Notes: generated by a model from the sequence alone, not told the origin. 64,000 nt of DNA from Epiperipatus broadwayi (GCA_028023455.1 JAQFVV010000012.1:3624023-3688022); one strand, 5' to 3'; positions 1-13,080 are shown, counted from the first letter of the stretch. Program-made: numbers and translations.

Positions 1-891
1 TTGAGCTAGTAAAGGGATAACCCTGTGCTGTTATAAAGTCATCATCGGTTGGTCATACCGGGGTTTGGGTTTGAATTTAGTTGGCGTTTTGGAATTTATT
101 CTTAAACATGGACTGGGTTTGAACTCGGGTACTGTGTATGAGTAAGCATGGTGGATTTATACTGGTACAATATCTTTGACCAAAAATATTTCCCTCTCAT
201 TTTTTAAACAATTATTATCTGCCTTTCTAATTCTATTCCCAATTGTGATTTCTTATTGGTTGATTCTCCCATACACTAGTTACATGTAGTTTTAACTATT
301 TTTAAAACAACTATTATTTCTTCAAAATATTTACAAATAATAAAAAAAACAATACTTTTTACAAATTGAATAAAAATATAATTTGTTTTGGATTATTTCG
401 ATTTGATTTTATGTAAACTAAATCCAAGATTAATTTTCTGAAATATTACTCATAAAATTCATACCATAAGTATTATTTATTTTGGAAATTATCTAAAGAT
501 TTCATCAGAAACAGTTATTAATAAATAATACCAAATGTTCACAGACCTAATTATTCATTTATATAAGGTATATTTTCATTTATCAAATTAGGCTTGAACT
601 CCCTTACCATTTTAAATATTATCAAATGATTATTTATTATGAAATATTGTTAACTTGTAGTTTACTATTTTATCATTTATATATCTTTGAAAATAAATAT
701 TTTAACAAAATTTAACTTTTATACTATGTTAAATTAATTAAGTCCAAGTTCAAACCCTAGGATAACTACAATAATTTATTTTTCACAGTTTAATAAGTGA
801 ATATTTTTGATTTTATAAAATTTAAAATTATACATAATAAAGTTTATTCTCAATTAGTTTTATGATGGGATATACCAATAAAAAGGGCACG
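1..891. mobile_element. Right part of a (TA)n-bounded element, start outside window
   Basis: The stretch ends with AAAAAGGGCACG directly against a short (TA)n run at 892-904. This matches the right end of the element at 44294-48548, which finishes AAAAGGGCACA before its own (TA)n array. Both ends also share a GATGG stretch some 15 bases upstream. The first 180 bases are less AT-rich and contain GTTTGAACTCGG, a weak RNA polymerase III B-box look-alike. No coding potential is visible. I infer a solo LTR or the 3' part of an LTR-type element whose start lies outside the window. Confidence 0.35.
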
Positions 892-892
892 A

Positions 893-3359
893 TATATATA
901 TATTTGAAAACTTTGCAAGGTTATGTATTTTTGCTGTATAATACTTGTTTTAAAAAATTCAGTATATTTTTATTAATGTAAATGAAGCTGCTTGTTTATG
1001 TGTATATAAATGCAAAGGGATAATAGAACTCAACAAACAATTAAAATTTATGAAATATTATACTCAGTTAGCCTATCAAATATATATAAATAGGAAATAA
1101 AATTTTTATTCATGTTTTTTTTTTACCAAAATTAAAATGACAGAAAATATCTACAATAGAAATTAATTGGAAATTGACATTTTAACATCTACAAAAGAAT
1201 CTTATGGTAGAAATTATAAAGTCATTTAACAATAAATGATCTAACATATTAAAATATTATACCAATAATAATTAATACATTTGTAAAAAATGATCTGATT
1301 TCACTTTTTAGTATGCATTGTAATGGTATGAAGTAAGGAGTGAACCAAGAATGATGGAAAATCATCATTATCAACCACAGTTAATGAACTAATCTAAATA
1401 TAAAAAGAATGAGTATGTTATAATGAATATGAGGAGCATGAGAGATCAACACAGAACTAACTATAAGTTCACCAATATTATACAAAAATAATAATCATTC
1501 ATCATCATGAATGATCAACAATCAAAATAAATCAACAGTCAAACTTGTGACTATATTTGAAAGTGATCCATTATAGACCAGGCTAATTATTAGCTAATGC
1601 CAATTCTAGCACAGGAATACAAACATTAATTATCTGGATACACATACTTAGGTGCTACTCTATCAAAATACAACAATAAGTCAAATAATGCTAAGATAAT
1701 AAAAACATCCTCACCATCATCAATGCTCTAGTCACTTAGTACCATTAATGTACTGGCCAACTATAAACTAAATTTCTAAGGAAATAATAAATAAAATGAA
1801 ATATGGACTTTAAAAAATATCCCTTTTGCATGAACCAGGATCATCATCTTCTGGATGTCCATAACACTAAACATAAACCCCTTTTATATAATAGGTCATT
1901 ATGCATGAATCAATCTCAGTGAGTAAAAACTCTAACTGTTATGGTGATCAAGAGATATAATACAACATATAATAATTTTTAATATTTTAGCATTAAATAA
2001 ATTCACTGGAATAATTTAAATAATGAAATATTAATTTATTAATTATAAACAATAAAATGAAATGAAGATCTGATGATTATGCTATAAATATGAATTTCAC
2101 TTTCTGATTTTGATTAATGTAAAAAGAAATAAGCTATCACATTGTAATTTACAAATATCTTGATATGCTTACATAAAACACTTTATGCATTTGCACACAG
2201 ACATACCTGTATAAAAAATGAACATATTCAAATTGTCACAGATTTTTAAAAAAAAATTCATTTTAATAATTCATAAAGTATGATTAATTTTAACATGTGT
2301 GTGTCTACATGACATGCATCTGTATAAGCATAATATAGGGTTTTATAATATAGAATTAACATATTAGAACTGTCATAAACCAGTAAAAAAATCATTTTTA
2401 CAACACAAATAATGATTGATTTAACATATGTTTAGATACCCATTGAGATGTGTGCACCCACAGGCATTTATATCCTAACAATATTTCATTAGTTAATAAA
2501 AAAAATTTACTAAACCATATTATATTTTCCCAAAACAATTAATTCAAGATTGAAAATGTAGATGAAATGTACATATATGAGTGTAAATAAAAATTGAAGA
2601 TAATCTGAATTAAAGATATTAAATAGCCTCTAATTTTTTATGGTAAGAACAAGTTTTCTTTAAAAATCTATTATTATTTGAAAAGTTTCATTTAAAATTC
2701 AGGTCCTTGTAACATTATTTTGAATATTAAAAAAAGATTCTCTGAGTTTTCTTTACACAAAACTCATTTATTATTTTCCTTTTATTTTTATTTTTACTTC
2801 TCTACATATATATAAAACAGTATTCATATAAACTACTCCAGCAAGCTGATGGAATAAACTGTTTTTTCTAAAATAGTAGACTGGTTTACTGTCATCTTTG
2901 AGAAAGGTATACTCCAGTCACAATTGATATACATACATACAGTTAGCTCCATTTAGTCTAGAATTTTATAGACTTTAGTCATACAGGCTAGTACACAATA
3001 ATATACATATGGTCAAATGAGCCATAAAACTTTGGCCCTGGCCTTCATGTGAATCAAGACCCTTCCATCATATCAGTAGCAACAGTTGTATATCCTATCC
3101 CTTGCCTTCGGTTATAACTTCATAGTCATCCTGAAGTCGTAATCTCTGCTCTAATCTCTTTTTTCCTATCTTTTTATCATCAGATCAGTAACTAAATGTA
3201 AGTTTTCTTTATCTTGATTGAAAAAATTTAATAACACTTTTTAATTCACCACTTTGAAGAATTTCTATCAAAAATATATTATACAAGCTTTAATTAAAAA
3301 ACTTTTTTTGATTTAATCAAAATAGATAGTGGAATTTTATAGCTATCAGTAAAAAAAAT
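893..3359. other. Gene-free AT-rich stretch
   Basis: Apart from the LINE trace at 1600-1935, no open frame, RNA gene or clear repeat is seen. The part at 3000-3150 is less AT-rich than its surroundings and could be an unrecognised old repeat. Confidence 0.6.
1600..1935 (+). pseudogene. Decayed LINE reverse transcriptase C-terminal trace
   Basis: One forward frame, broken by many stops, reads YTYLGATLS, then AKIIKTSSPSSML, then EIWTLKN and IIGHYA. These occur in the order and rough spacing of the FTYLGSTLS, AKASSAFGRL, ETWT and AGHVxRM landmarks in the C-terminal part of RTE-like endonuclease/reverse-transcriptase proteins. The piece would cover only the end of the polyprotein. It differs from the RTE copies elsewhere in the window, whose equivalent motif is SYKYLGQIINTDG. 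The call rests on motif order in a single frame. A chance match cannot be excluded because the frame is so degraded. Confidence 0.35.
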
Positions 3360-3925
3360 TCAAATCATATATCATATGATTTAACTTAATAAGCTTGTAT
3401 TACAAATATAATGAGCATGTTAATAACTCTTATAAATACCACAAGTGAAAACATTTAAAATCTCTATCTAGAATTTTCCATAAACCAGTTTTGAGCTAGT
3501 TATTCTCATCAGTGAGGCACTAGGATATTCAACACTAGATCTAAAATTGCAATTCACATGCAGCATTTATCTAATACTTAACTATTAAGTTTGAAAATCT
3601 AAAATTTTTCAGACATTTATATGTCTTCAAATCCAGCTGTCTAACTTAAATAACTACATGGGTCTAAATAATTTTCAGCTACATCATATATTAATAGCTT
3701 TAGCAATATAACATCACCAAAACCTTAAAAAGGCAAACTATAATAGTAAAAAAATCCAAGTCATACATAATGTCACTTAACTTAATATGCTTGTATTACA
3801 AATATATTACACTGAGCATGTTACAATTGCTAAACAAGCTTTTCTAATAAATGCTACAAGAGAAACATTTAAAATCTCTATCTAGAATTATCCCTATATC
3901 CAAACCAGTTTCAAGCTAGTGGCTT
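3360..3925 (-). repeat. Two head-to-tail hammerhead-ribozyme repeat units
   Basis: Two minus-strand copies of one repeat lie in tandem. Shared landmarks are TTTAAAATCTCTATCTAGAAT (3457 and 3868), CTTGTATTACAAATAT (3393 and 3789), GAGCATGTTA and AACCAGTTT (3484 and 3905). The spacing between matching points is about 400 bases. The first unit carries a hammerhead core on the minus strand, CTGATGA at 3512-3506, but the expected GAAA reads CAAA, so the core is damaged. The second unit keeps only the 3' half of the core (CTAGCTTGAAACTGGTTT) and stops in stem II at about 3922. Units of this size with a ribozyme in tandem resemble metazoan retrozymes or the pseudo-LTRs of PLEs. Confidence 0.6.
3480..3530 (-). 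ncRNA. Degenerate hammerhead ribozyme
   Basis: The minus strand has CTGATGA at 3512-3506 followed by ACTAGCTC and AAAAC. The first base of the GAAA box is substituted (C for G), and the left half of stem II no longer matches AGCT. It is a recognisable but probably inactive relative of the ribozyme at 4143-4197. Confidence 0.5.
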
Positions 3926-4300
3926 TCTATTATAGTTTGCCTTTTAAGGCTTTGGTGATGTTATATTGCTAAGGTTATTAATATAGGGTAAAGTTGAAAA
4001 TTATTCAGACCCATATACCTACTTAAATTAGATAGCTGGATTTGAAGAGATATAGATGTCTGAAAATTTCAGATTTTCTACTTAATAGTTATGTATTAGA
4101 TAGATACTGTGCTTGAATTGATATTTTAGATCTAGTGTCTGAATATCCTAGCACCACACTGATGAGAGCTACTAGCTTGAAACTTGTTTGGGGATATAGA
4201 TAATTCTAGATACAGATTTTAAATTATTTTTCTTGTGACAGAGCTATTAGCACACTCATTATATTATATACTTACCTGTATATCTATTGTAATATCAAGA
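3926..4300 (+). repeat. Inverted hammerhead-ribozyme repeat unit
   Basis: This is a plus-strand copy of the repeat at 3360-3925. Its first bases, CTATTATAGTTTGCC onward (3928-3971), are the reverse complement of 3702-3745, and homology runs through the ribozyme to GAGCTATTAGCACACTCA near 4240. It abuts the truncated minus copy, giving an arrangement of minus, minus, plus. It contains the best-preserved core in this cluster at 4159-4188. Confidence 0.6.
4143..4197 (+). ncRNA. Hammerhead ribozyme (type I, minimal stem III)
   Basis: The core CTGATGA is at 4159-4165. Stem II is AGCT-ACT-AGCT with a G-T base pair closing it, and the GAAA box is at 4179-4182. Stem III is very short: A-C pairs with G-T around a two-base loop. 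The cleavage triplet is GTT, so the predicted cut follows T4188. Stem I is formed by CCACA before the core and TGGGG after the cut, with one A-G mismatch, and ATATCC (4143-4148) can pair further out with GGATAT (4192-4197). All invariant core bases are present. A hammerhead at this site is well supported by sequence; activity is not shown. Confidence 0.65.
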
Positions 4301-4404
4301 TATACTTGTTTTAATTTTGAAATCAAATTTAATAAGACTTTAGACCTTTTTAAATGTTTGATTTAAAAGTACAGTTTATAATAATTTTACAACAAAACTT
4401 ATTA

Positions 4405-4759
4405 ACAATAATATTTAAACAGCATCAAATTGTTGCACATGTGCTTTAGATTTTAAATATAAAATGAATGAATACTAACATTTCAACCACATGATAAAGT
4501 CTTTGGAAAAGATAGAATGGCCACTGGCCATTCTATCTTTTCCATGGCCATTCTATCTTTTCCAAAGACTTTATTATGTGGTTGAAGTGTTAGTATTCAC
4601 TGGCCATTCTATCTTTTCCAAAGACATTATCATTTGGTTGAAGTGTTAGTACTCATTCATTTTATATTTAAAATCTAAAGCGCATGTGCAACAGTTTGAT
4701 GCTGTTTAAATACTATTTTTTATAAAAAACATTGCGCTATATAAAATAATTGACTTATT
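4405..4759. mobile_element. Hairpin element with 14-bp target duplication
   Basis: The 14-base sequence AACAAAACTTATTA flanks the element at 4391-4404 and 4760-4773. Inside, the left arm runs from ATTTAAACAGCATCAAATTG through GAATACTAACATTTCAACC to GGAAAAGATAGAATGGCC. It reappears inverted on the right, with an extra internal repeat of the GGCCATTCTATCTTTTCC block. The right end has about 45 further bases (TATAAAAAACATTGCGCTATATAAAATAATTGA) with no partner on the left, so the element is asymmetric. The same terminal segments occur at 59387-59514. The long, exact target duplication is unlike classical cut-and-paste MITEs. Confidence 0.6.
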
Positions 4760-4773
4760 AACAAAACTTATTA

Positions 4774-5788
4774 TTTAATCCTTAACTGTTATTCCATGGT
4801 AACGTAGAAAATATCTCCTGAAAAATTGGTTTGTGTTTATTTCTATTTTTCCTTCAACATTATATATATATACGCACACACTACTATGTTGTTGTATGCC
4901 ATGAGACACAACCATCTCAATATATATATATAAATTATTATTTTGTTTTTCTATCATATTGATTACTTCTTTTTTTTTCAGAATTAGTATAAAATATTTC
5001 TGATATATATATATGAGTATGTATATATATATATAAGCTTTTTTCTTTATTTCTATTAATTTGTTTGCAATTAGTTTACTTAATATTTAGTATTTTTGAA
5101 TTACTTTTAAATAGATTGTTCGATTAATTAGATTTTTGGAAAAAAAATAAACATTTGAAGTAAAGATCAATTGTGTATATATATCAGAAATTATTTTTTC
5201 TAGTAATAATTTACCTATTTCTATATGCTCTATCAAATTACAAAAATAAAATAAAAAACTAAGAAAAAAATTCACAATTTTAAAATTTAGATGTTTAACT
5301 ATTAAAAAAATATCTAAACGAAAGCAAGTTTTGAAGGCTTACTCTTCAATTTCAAGCCTGAGTTTTAAGTTCTGAAAAGCTATTCAATCTTTTATTTCTC
5401 AGATTTGTGGTTTAATAAAACTTAAAATTATCCAATGCCCTTCATCTGGCTTCCAGACATTTTTATACTAATCAATATCGCTGAAACATCTGGTCTCAAA
5501 AAAGGATTTTCAAAAACATTGAGTCTTTGAGAAAAAAAGAAGAAATTTTCTCTATAAGAAATTATCATGAAAGAGAAAGCAAAACTCAATACTGTACTTT
5601 GATTCACCTTTATTTAATCAATTTTTAAAAAAGAAAATAATAATTTTGATTGAAAATGCAATATATGTAGTTCAAAATTTAATTACAGGAATATTTTGAA
5701 TTATGAGTTCAAGCAATAACATGGTTTTCATTTATTGGGTTTTTTTTTTAAGAAATATATATTATTAATAATTAAGTATTGTTATTGA
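4774..5788. other. Gene-free AT-rich stretch with short TA runs
   Basis: Short (TA)n runs occur near 4863, 4920, 5003 and 5020. Open frames here are short and have no recognisable motifs. Nothing else is seen. Confidence 0.6.
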
Positions 5789-5808
5789 TATATATATATT
5801 GTACCCAT

Positions 5809-5852
<44 letters not shown>

Positions 5853-5930
5853 CCTGTTCATTAGAGCAAAAATGTAATCATAATAAAAATAATAAATATA
5901 AATATTGCCATTATGTTTATTATTTTATTA

Positions 5931-6010
<80 letters not shown>
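5789..6010. repeat. (TA)n arrays with a 12-base LTR-like terminus between them
   Basis: There are three runs of TA: 5789-5799, 5812-5847 and 5933-6010. Between the first two lies TGTACCCATTAC (5800-5811), which differs by one base from TGTACCCTTTAC, the start of the element at 6011. It may be a leftover terminus of an earlier insertion in the same array. Confidence 0.6.
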
Positions 6011-6013
<3 letters not shown>

Positions 6014-9000
6014 ACCCTTTACAATTGGTATAGATAGTTAGATAAAGTTATTATCTAGCATATTTTGATATTATAGGTAATAAGTTAAACTCAGAAGATA
6101 GGAGTCTATAAAGATATATTAGGGTAGTTTGAACTCATTTTGAGATGAATTAATAATAAAATGACACAATAAATTGTTTAAAAGATAGTATTAATTTTAA
6201 TTTATTGTATTTGAAAGATACTATAATGATAGAATAGCTTAATTATAGCAGTAAATATTTTATATTATAGGTTTAAAGTAATTATTTTTGCTTAAAATAT
6301 TATTTAAATGATAAGTTAATTTAATATTAGTTAAGAATATGCTGAAAGTATTACATGATTAGAGGTAGTTGTGTAAATATGTGAGCTTTTAAAAGCTAGG
6401 GAAAGAAAACTTTAATTTTAGCTTGTTAACAAAACTTTCATACATAATAAAGTGTAACAAATATTAAGTCTAGAAATAATATTTTAAAAATAACAATTAA
6501 AATTATTATTATTTTATTTAATTGTAGTATTTTATTTTTAAATAAATGTTAGGTCATTAAAATATTAAAAATGGTTTTAACAAGGATAGTTAATTTTTTA
6601 GATAAAAATATTTAAGGTATTAAATAATTTGATAATATTTAATATTTACAACTCATAATTTTAAAACTTAATTTTAAAAATGATATTGATGTAATTATGT
6701 AAATTTGAAGATTTTTACAAGCAGTATTGATCAATGAAATCATTGGATTAAGGGTCAGTCTAAAAAGAGAGGTTGAAGCAAGTCTAAACACTGATTCAGT
6801 AATTTTCAGATTAAGACAGATTCAGATTCAGAATAAGACAGTAATTCAGATTTTAAAGTAAAATTCAGTTTGAAATTTATAACTATTGTTTTTTTTATAT
6901 CTTAAAAGTAGTAATTTGTTTTAAATTATTATTATTTTTATTTAAAAGTGTTTTTAAAAATATAATTGGAATAACTATTTAACTAATGGTTCACTAAAAC
7001 ACCAAATTTGATTATCAGACTATATTCTTCTTGAAACTTAGCTTAGGACCACAATAATTCTATGGATCATGATAGTAGTTACTTAAATATTGGGAGAATG
7101 AACACCAAATTTCAAGAAAGATACTATAAAAAGACCAGAGAAGATTTATATAACTTTGAAATTTTTATGAATAGTATATCTGGGTGAGTGAACATTTGTT
7201 TGCAATAACTTTATCATATTACAATAAAACTAATTTATTAAAGTCAATTAAGAGGATTGGATATTTACTAAAAATCATTATTATACTATTAAATTTGGAG
7301 GAAAGAAAAGAAAGTTAAAACTGCATCTAAGCTTAAAAAACTGAATTTAAAATATTTTATTTTATGGTATGATAGAATGACTGTTTATTATATAATTGAT
7401 AATTATAATTTACATTTAATTTGTCTTTAATGTAAATTAAATGAACTTACATTTTAAGAATGATATATTTAAAGACAGATTGAAGATGACTTTAGAATGT
7501 GTTTTATGCTTATAAAAAGACTTGGTATTGATTAAATCAATAAATAAGCTATATATTCTAAAAATGATTTTATCTGAATAAATTACCTATAATACATTTT
7601 AACAGATTGAAATTATATCAGTTAACACATGTTTTGAATAATATAGCTAGCATTTACTTGGAAAATATTTAGTGAAAGATACATGTTTAAAAGATGAAAT
7701 CTAGAATATTATAAATAAAGAAATATTTACTTCTAAATTATAAAAATGTATCTGTTGATATATGTATTAGATAAATAATTTATATTATATAATGTTTTCA
7801 CTAATGTTTTTGATCGTTGGAGATGCAAATTTCATTTGTGTTACATTTATTGCTATATATCTGCCAAATACAATGACCAAAATTAATGAAAAATATGTAC
7901 ATAGGAAAAAACAAATGTTTTAACATAAAATGGATCATTAAATTATTATTTTACAAAGATATGATATGATGATAAAATTTTCAGAAAGGACTAAAATAAA
8001 CATTTTATCTTTTTGGAATGTTTAATATTCTTCTTGGATTTTAATGGATTTTATTATTATTATTTGTACATTTCTTTAAATGGTGCCAAGACAGGAGTAT
8101 GATTGTGCACCAAGCTTTCCACCCATAACTATTCAACAGGGGGAGATTCCTGACAAGCATTCAGCTTATGAGCAGGAGGAGAAAAAAATCTTTTTGTAAT
8201 TTTAAAACTTTGTCATGTTTTTATATTATGTCTAGCATTAATATTTAGAATATTACAATTATTTTACTTTAAAACTAACCTTGTTATATTTTAAATTTAA
8301 TCTTAAAATAGATTAACATTTATTATTAGTATGTTGAATAAAAGTGAATATTCAGAAAGTAATTTTCTGAATAAGGTAATTACAATCATAATTTGTTTTT
8401 CTGAATGTATGGTCCAAGAAGTGAATCACCATAAATGATCTTAATAATTCTTGAGATCATTGGTAATTTATTTTATTATTATATTATATTTTGCTTGATA
8501 ATTTTTTTAAATAATAAATCTTAATTCATATTTTAAATTAGTATTTCATATTGCTTGAATTTAACATTAAACAGTGGAATAAACTGTTGATAGAATTACC
8601 ATTGTGTGTATTTTTACAAAAGATGTGATGAATGCAGATGAATGTCTCAAAACATCCAAGGATATTTAAAATATTTATTTAATATGAATGCTTGAATATT
8701 CATACACTATGTAACATCATTACATGATTGATATGTTATTTTTCATGAATGTTATCTGTTGAAATACAGAGAAAAACATAATACTGATCTATAAATTATA
8801 TAATAACAAATAAATAAGGGTATAGTATTGATGTATGTTTTTATCAAGATCATTTGTGCTCGAAAACTTAAAAAAAACATCTTGAAATAAATTTAGATCT
8901 TTGCTGTTTTTTTAATATTGTTGTTTTGGAAATTATTTTAGAATGCAGCTTGTATATTTTACAATGTTAAGTAAGTTATTTAGTGTGGAAGATATAGCTG

Positions 9001-10723
9001 GTGGTCAGAAAAGTAATATTTATATGAAATCCTAGGTGTTAGGGATATGTTGAAATATGTTATATGTGATCTACATTTTTATACTTTAAAGTTATTAAAT
9101 ATACAGATAATATAGAGCTGTATATCATTTTCTATGGACAGTTACATTTTCTTATCATCAATAAGTGCTATAATAGAGTCGCAACTTGAATCTTAAGTGC
9201 CCAATGAATATGAACCTATTATTATGATTTTGCAATATATTTATAATAATATCTTACTATATTGGGTCATTCTTGTTATTATTTCATACCCTACACTTTA
9301 ATTGCTATCTATCACCACAGGGATCATTGTAGAGGCTAGTTTTATAAGTTAGTAAAATAATGACTAAACTGCTTGAAGTTGATAATTTTGTTTGAGAGCA
9401 AGATGAAATATATAGAAATTTCTTTTGCAAATGATGTTAAGATGTTTGGTGATTGTCATAGTATATAACATAAGAGAGGAATGATTGATATTCCTACAAG
9501 TATTAGAGATTACTTAGTTTATACAGATGCATATTCAAATTGGAATGAAAATGAAAATAGTGAAAATGATTTTGGATGATATGATGAATGTAAAAGTATA
9601 AAAAAAAAACAAAAATACAAATGTCAAGCAATATAATTTAGGGATAGTTCTTTAAATTTTATTATAAATAACTCAAACCCATTTAAGTTACAAAAAATTA
9701 TGGAATGGTCTCTTAAGTATTTTGCATAAATAGTTATTTTTTTATAGAGAGAAGTATTCATATTTTTTTATTTAAAATTTTCTGATATTTCAATATCAGG
9801 ATGATAATTTGCTAAACTGCAAAGAACATCTTTAATATTTTCTTTATTATATTTTATTTGTTGAATTTGAAGAAGTGTATTCTGAATATAAACTAATATT
9901 GATGCATTACATCATAAAAAATACATTTTATAATAGTATAGGTGTAATATAATTGGGAAATTTATTGTAACTGCTCCCAACATAAAATAACAGAGCATAT
10001 TATTTTTTCTGAATAAGAATAATATATTATCATTACTGTTGTAAGTTTTTATTTTATTTGAAATGGCTGGAGTGAAGGCTACCTTATTTTATTTTTTGTC
10101 ATTTATTGATGATTTACTGCAAATATTATTTTATGTTATAATCTTACTGTAATAGTATAATATTTTTAATTTATAAATAAACTGTTTTTAAAATTTATAT
10201 TTTAGTCATGTTGTGATTTATCTGTGTGTTGATTGTTTGATTTTCCATTCTACATGCATGATCAACAGAAATTAATAATTTGAAATATTACTTATTTGAC
10301 ACATGATCCATAAAGATTACTTAGATATATCTAATTGAATAACAAAGCATATTATTATTATCATTATCATCATACAAGATATGATCATTAGTAATTATTT
10401 TTAAGCTGATACAACACCAATGAAAGATATACTTGACATTGCTACAATATTGAAATACAACATATTTTAACAAAGTCACATTAAACAAAGAGAGATTGTA
10501 CAATAATTACCTAAAATCTTATCATATTATTTATGTATTATTGCTAAACTTTAATCATTAAATAGATTTAATGTTGAGAGTCATTAAGTTATTTTAGTTG
10601 CTTATTACTGTTATTAGTTTGAAAGAATATTTAGATATTATATAAAATCCCTCATTATATTTAACTACAGGATATTAATTTATTTATTTATGTTGTTATT
10701 AGTTTGTTATAAATGCATCTAAG

Positions 10724-10756
<33 letters not shown>

Positions 10757-11415
10757 TAGAAGAAATGAAAATTTTCTATTGAAAGATGATAAGTAAGAAA
10801 TTATTACTTAATGTTAAATATTTAATTAGTAATTTTATTAAATGAATATTAAGTAATTTATTGCTATTTTTGTAATAAGTTTATAAATCATATTTTAGGA
10901 TTATTATATGTGTGTGTCTAAGCCATGAAAGTATTACATAGTATTTCTGTTATGTGAATTCGGAGAGGTAATATTCTTATGCCATTGGGAATGTATCTTT
11001 GGGGATTTCTTCTCAATGTTTAAGCCAGTGTACCTTACTGAATGTCTTATATTAAGAGTTTCATAATTATATTTATTTTTGATGGAACCATATTTTATTT
11101 ATAATGTTGAGCAAGTTTATAAGTTAAATTTATTATTGAAATGAATAGATTGAGTATTCAAGTTGGATCTCTAATTATTTATTATGAACCTAAATGTTAT
11201 ATTTTAATTTAATAAATTGTCTTATATTTAGTTATTGGAACATATTATTTTATTAGATATTGTATCTTAATAATGTATTTTGAGCTAGTTAAAACAGTAT
11301 TATTTTAATAGTCATTGTTTTTGTGACTTATTTGCAATTTACTATTGTTATATTTTAGTTAGCCTGATTCTTTTGTTCAGGATTTTCTTTAATCATGATT
11401 TCCTTTAAGGAAGAT

Positions 11416-11418
<3 letters not shown>
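6011..11418. mobile_element. Candidate (TA)n-bounded element, no coding capacity seen
   Basis: The segment starts TGTACCCTTTACAATTGG right after a 78-base (TA)n array and ends AAGGAAGATACA right before another (TA)n array (11419-11450). The termini fit the TGTRCC...GGYACA pattern seen at 11451-17318 and 44294-48548, although the right end is imperfect (GATACA). No long frame and no internal LTR pair were recognised. A somewhat less AT-rich patch lies at 8090-8180, and a (TTA)n run at 10722-10755. It may be one old element or several unrelated pieces between two arrays. The call rests on the termini alone. Confidence 0.3.
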
Positions 11419-11450
<32 letters not shown>

Positions 11451-11453
<3 letters not shown>

Positions 11454-13078
11454 ACCAATATTGATATTGGCACATATAATTTTATCTAAAAAAAATATTA
11501 AAATAGTCTTTCATAAAAGAAAAATGCAAAATTAAATGTTGAAGAGTTTATTACAGTTTGTTTTAGAAAAAGACAAGAGTCAAATAGTTTTCTATCATTA
11601 CTTTTTGAAATAAAAGTTAGAAAATAATTGATTAAAAGAGGAGAGGGAGAGTTTGGTTAGAAAAGTTAAACTAAAAGTTTTATAAAAGAGGTAGAGTCTA
11701 TTATTATTAGTTGAAATATAATTTAAACTTTAAAATAATACAAATCTCTTTTCATTCGAATTAAAGAAAAGTAATCTTAAAACTAGTTATATATGTGCGT
11801 ATATATGTGCGATGGGAAATAATATAATAAATGTATGGGTAATTAATGTTATTATAAATAAATGAAAGTTAAAGAAGATTATCATTAAAAAACTTGGCAG
11901 TGGCTATTAATATAAAACAACACTTCTGCATGGCTATTACTAATTAAACAATCTTCCAAAACACATTGTCAAAGGATTATCAATGAAATTTCAACAACAG
12001 ATATTGCCGGAGGATATCGAAAAGAAAATCACTTCGCAGGTATAAATAGTAAAATTTTATCGAATAAGCAGTTAAGTTCAGGAATTAATTGAGTCAGTTA
12101 ACTGAGTCAGTTAAGTCAAGAGAGGACAATCAGTTGAATTAATTGTATCCAGAAACAAAATGCCGTGCTGAGTAGCTTTTGGGAACACACGTTTTCTCCA
12201 CACTCTGATGTCCAATGAAAACAGCAAGATCTGCCCATGAAATAATGTCAGCGTAACAACTTGGAAATCTCCATCAATATCTAATTGTCTCCAATAGTAA
12301 TAATTGTGAGTAATAAGGAAACTCATCAAGGAAATGTCCCAACCGGCTGGAAGAAGCAGAAACAAGAAGAAAACAACATTCTAAATCTACGTTCAAAATC
12401 CAAGGTAAAACATTTGCTTAATTTCATTTATACCATAATAGCCATTGCATTAAAATTTGTAAAGCCTCCAGAGACAAGTAATTTGAACTCTATAATCATG
12501 CATAAAATAAACTATTGATGTGCATGTTTGTGAATGTATATGATTTTATAAACATCAAACATTATTTATGCCTTTTCATAGGATATATATTATAGTGTAT
12601 TAATTTAAAATGTGTGTGTGTTATATTAGTTAAAAAATTATAAAGATGTTTAAATTTAGTAAATTAATGTTAGTTAATAAATTGTCTTAAAATGTAAACT
12701 ATTTGTCGGTCAATCTTTTTATCAATTCTTTTACAAATCTTTTTATCAATTCTTTCACCACTAATTATGTATAATCTGTTAGTGATTACAAATAGCTGAG
12801 CTAGTCATGGATATTTAGGCATTGCATTAGTGGCCATTGCTCAAAGTGCATTATTTATTCATTCTTGAATAGATAGCTGGCACCCATGTTTATACACAAA
12901 CAAAAAAAAGTGCTTTGAATGTGGTGTTGAACTCAACAGCCAAGAAGGAGCTATGTCCTGGAAATGTAATGCTAGTTATATATTTTATAGCTATCATTTG
13001 GACATACATATTCTCCGAATATGTTCTTCTCTGCCTAAGAGGCGGGTGTTTCGAGGACACATATTCGAACCTGGTACA
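11451..13078 (+). repeat. 5' LTR
   Basis: This LTR of 1628 bases runs from TGTACC to GGTACA. It contains a candidate TATA box (TATAAAAG, about 11691) downstream of a GA-rich stretch. Near its end is a less AT-rich segment with GTGTTTCGAGGACACATATTC. Short frames inside it at 12111-12518 and 12890-13127 have no family motifs and recur in the other LTR, so I do not treat them as genes. Confidence 0.75.
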
Positions 13079-13080
13079 AA

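Noticed and set aside
5933-6010. CRISPR-like or telomeric array
   Set aside because: It is a plain TA dinucleotide repeat without spacers or a telomere unit.
12111-12518. Open frames on both strands inside the 5' LTR
   Set aside because: They are short, lack motifs, and occur in a repeated non-coding LTR; the copy in the 3' LTR does not keep them open.
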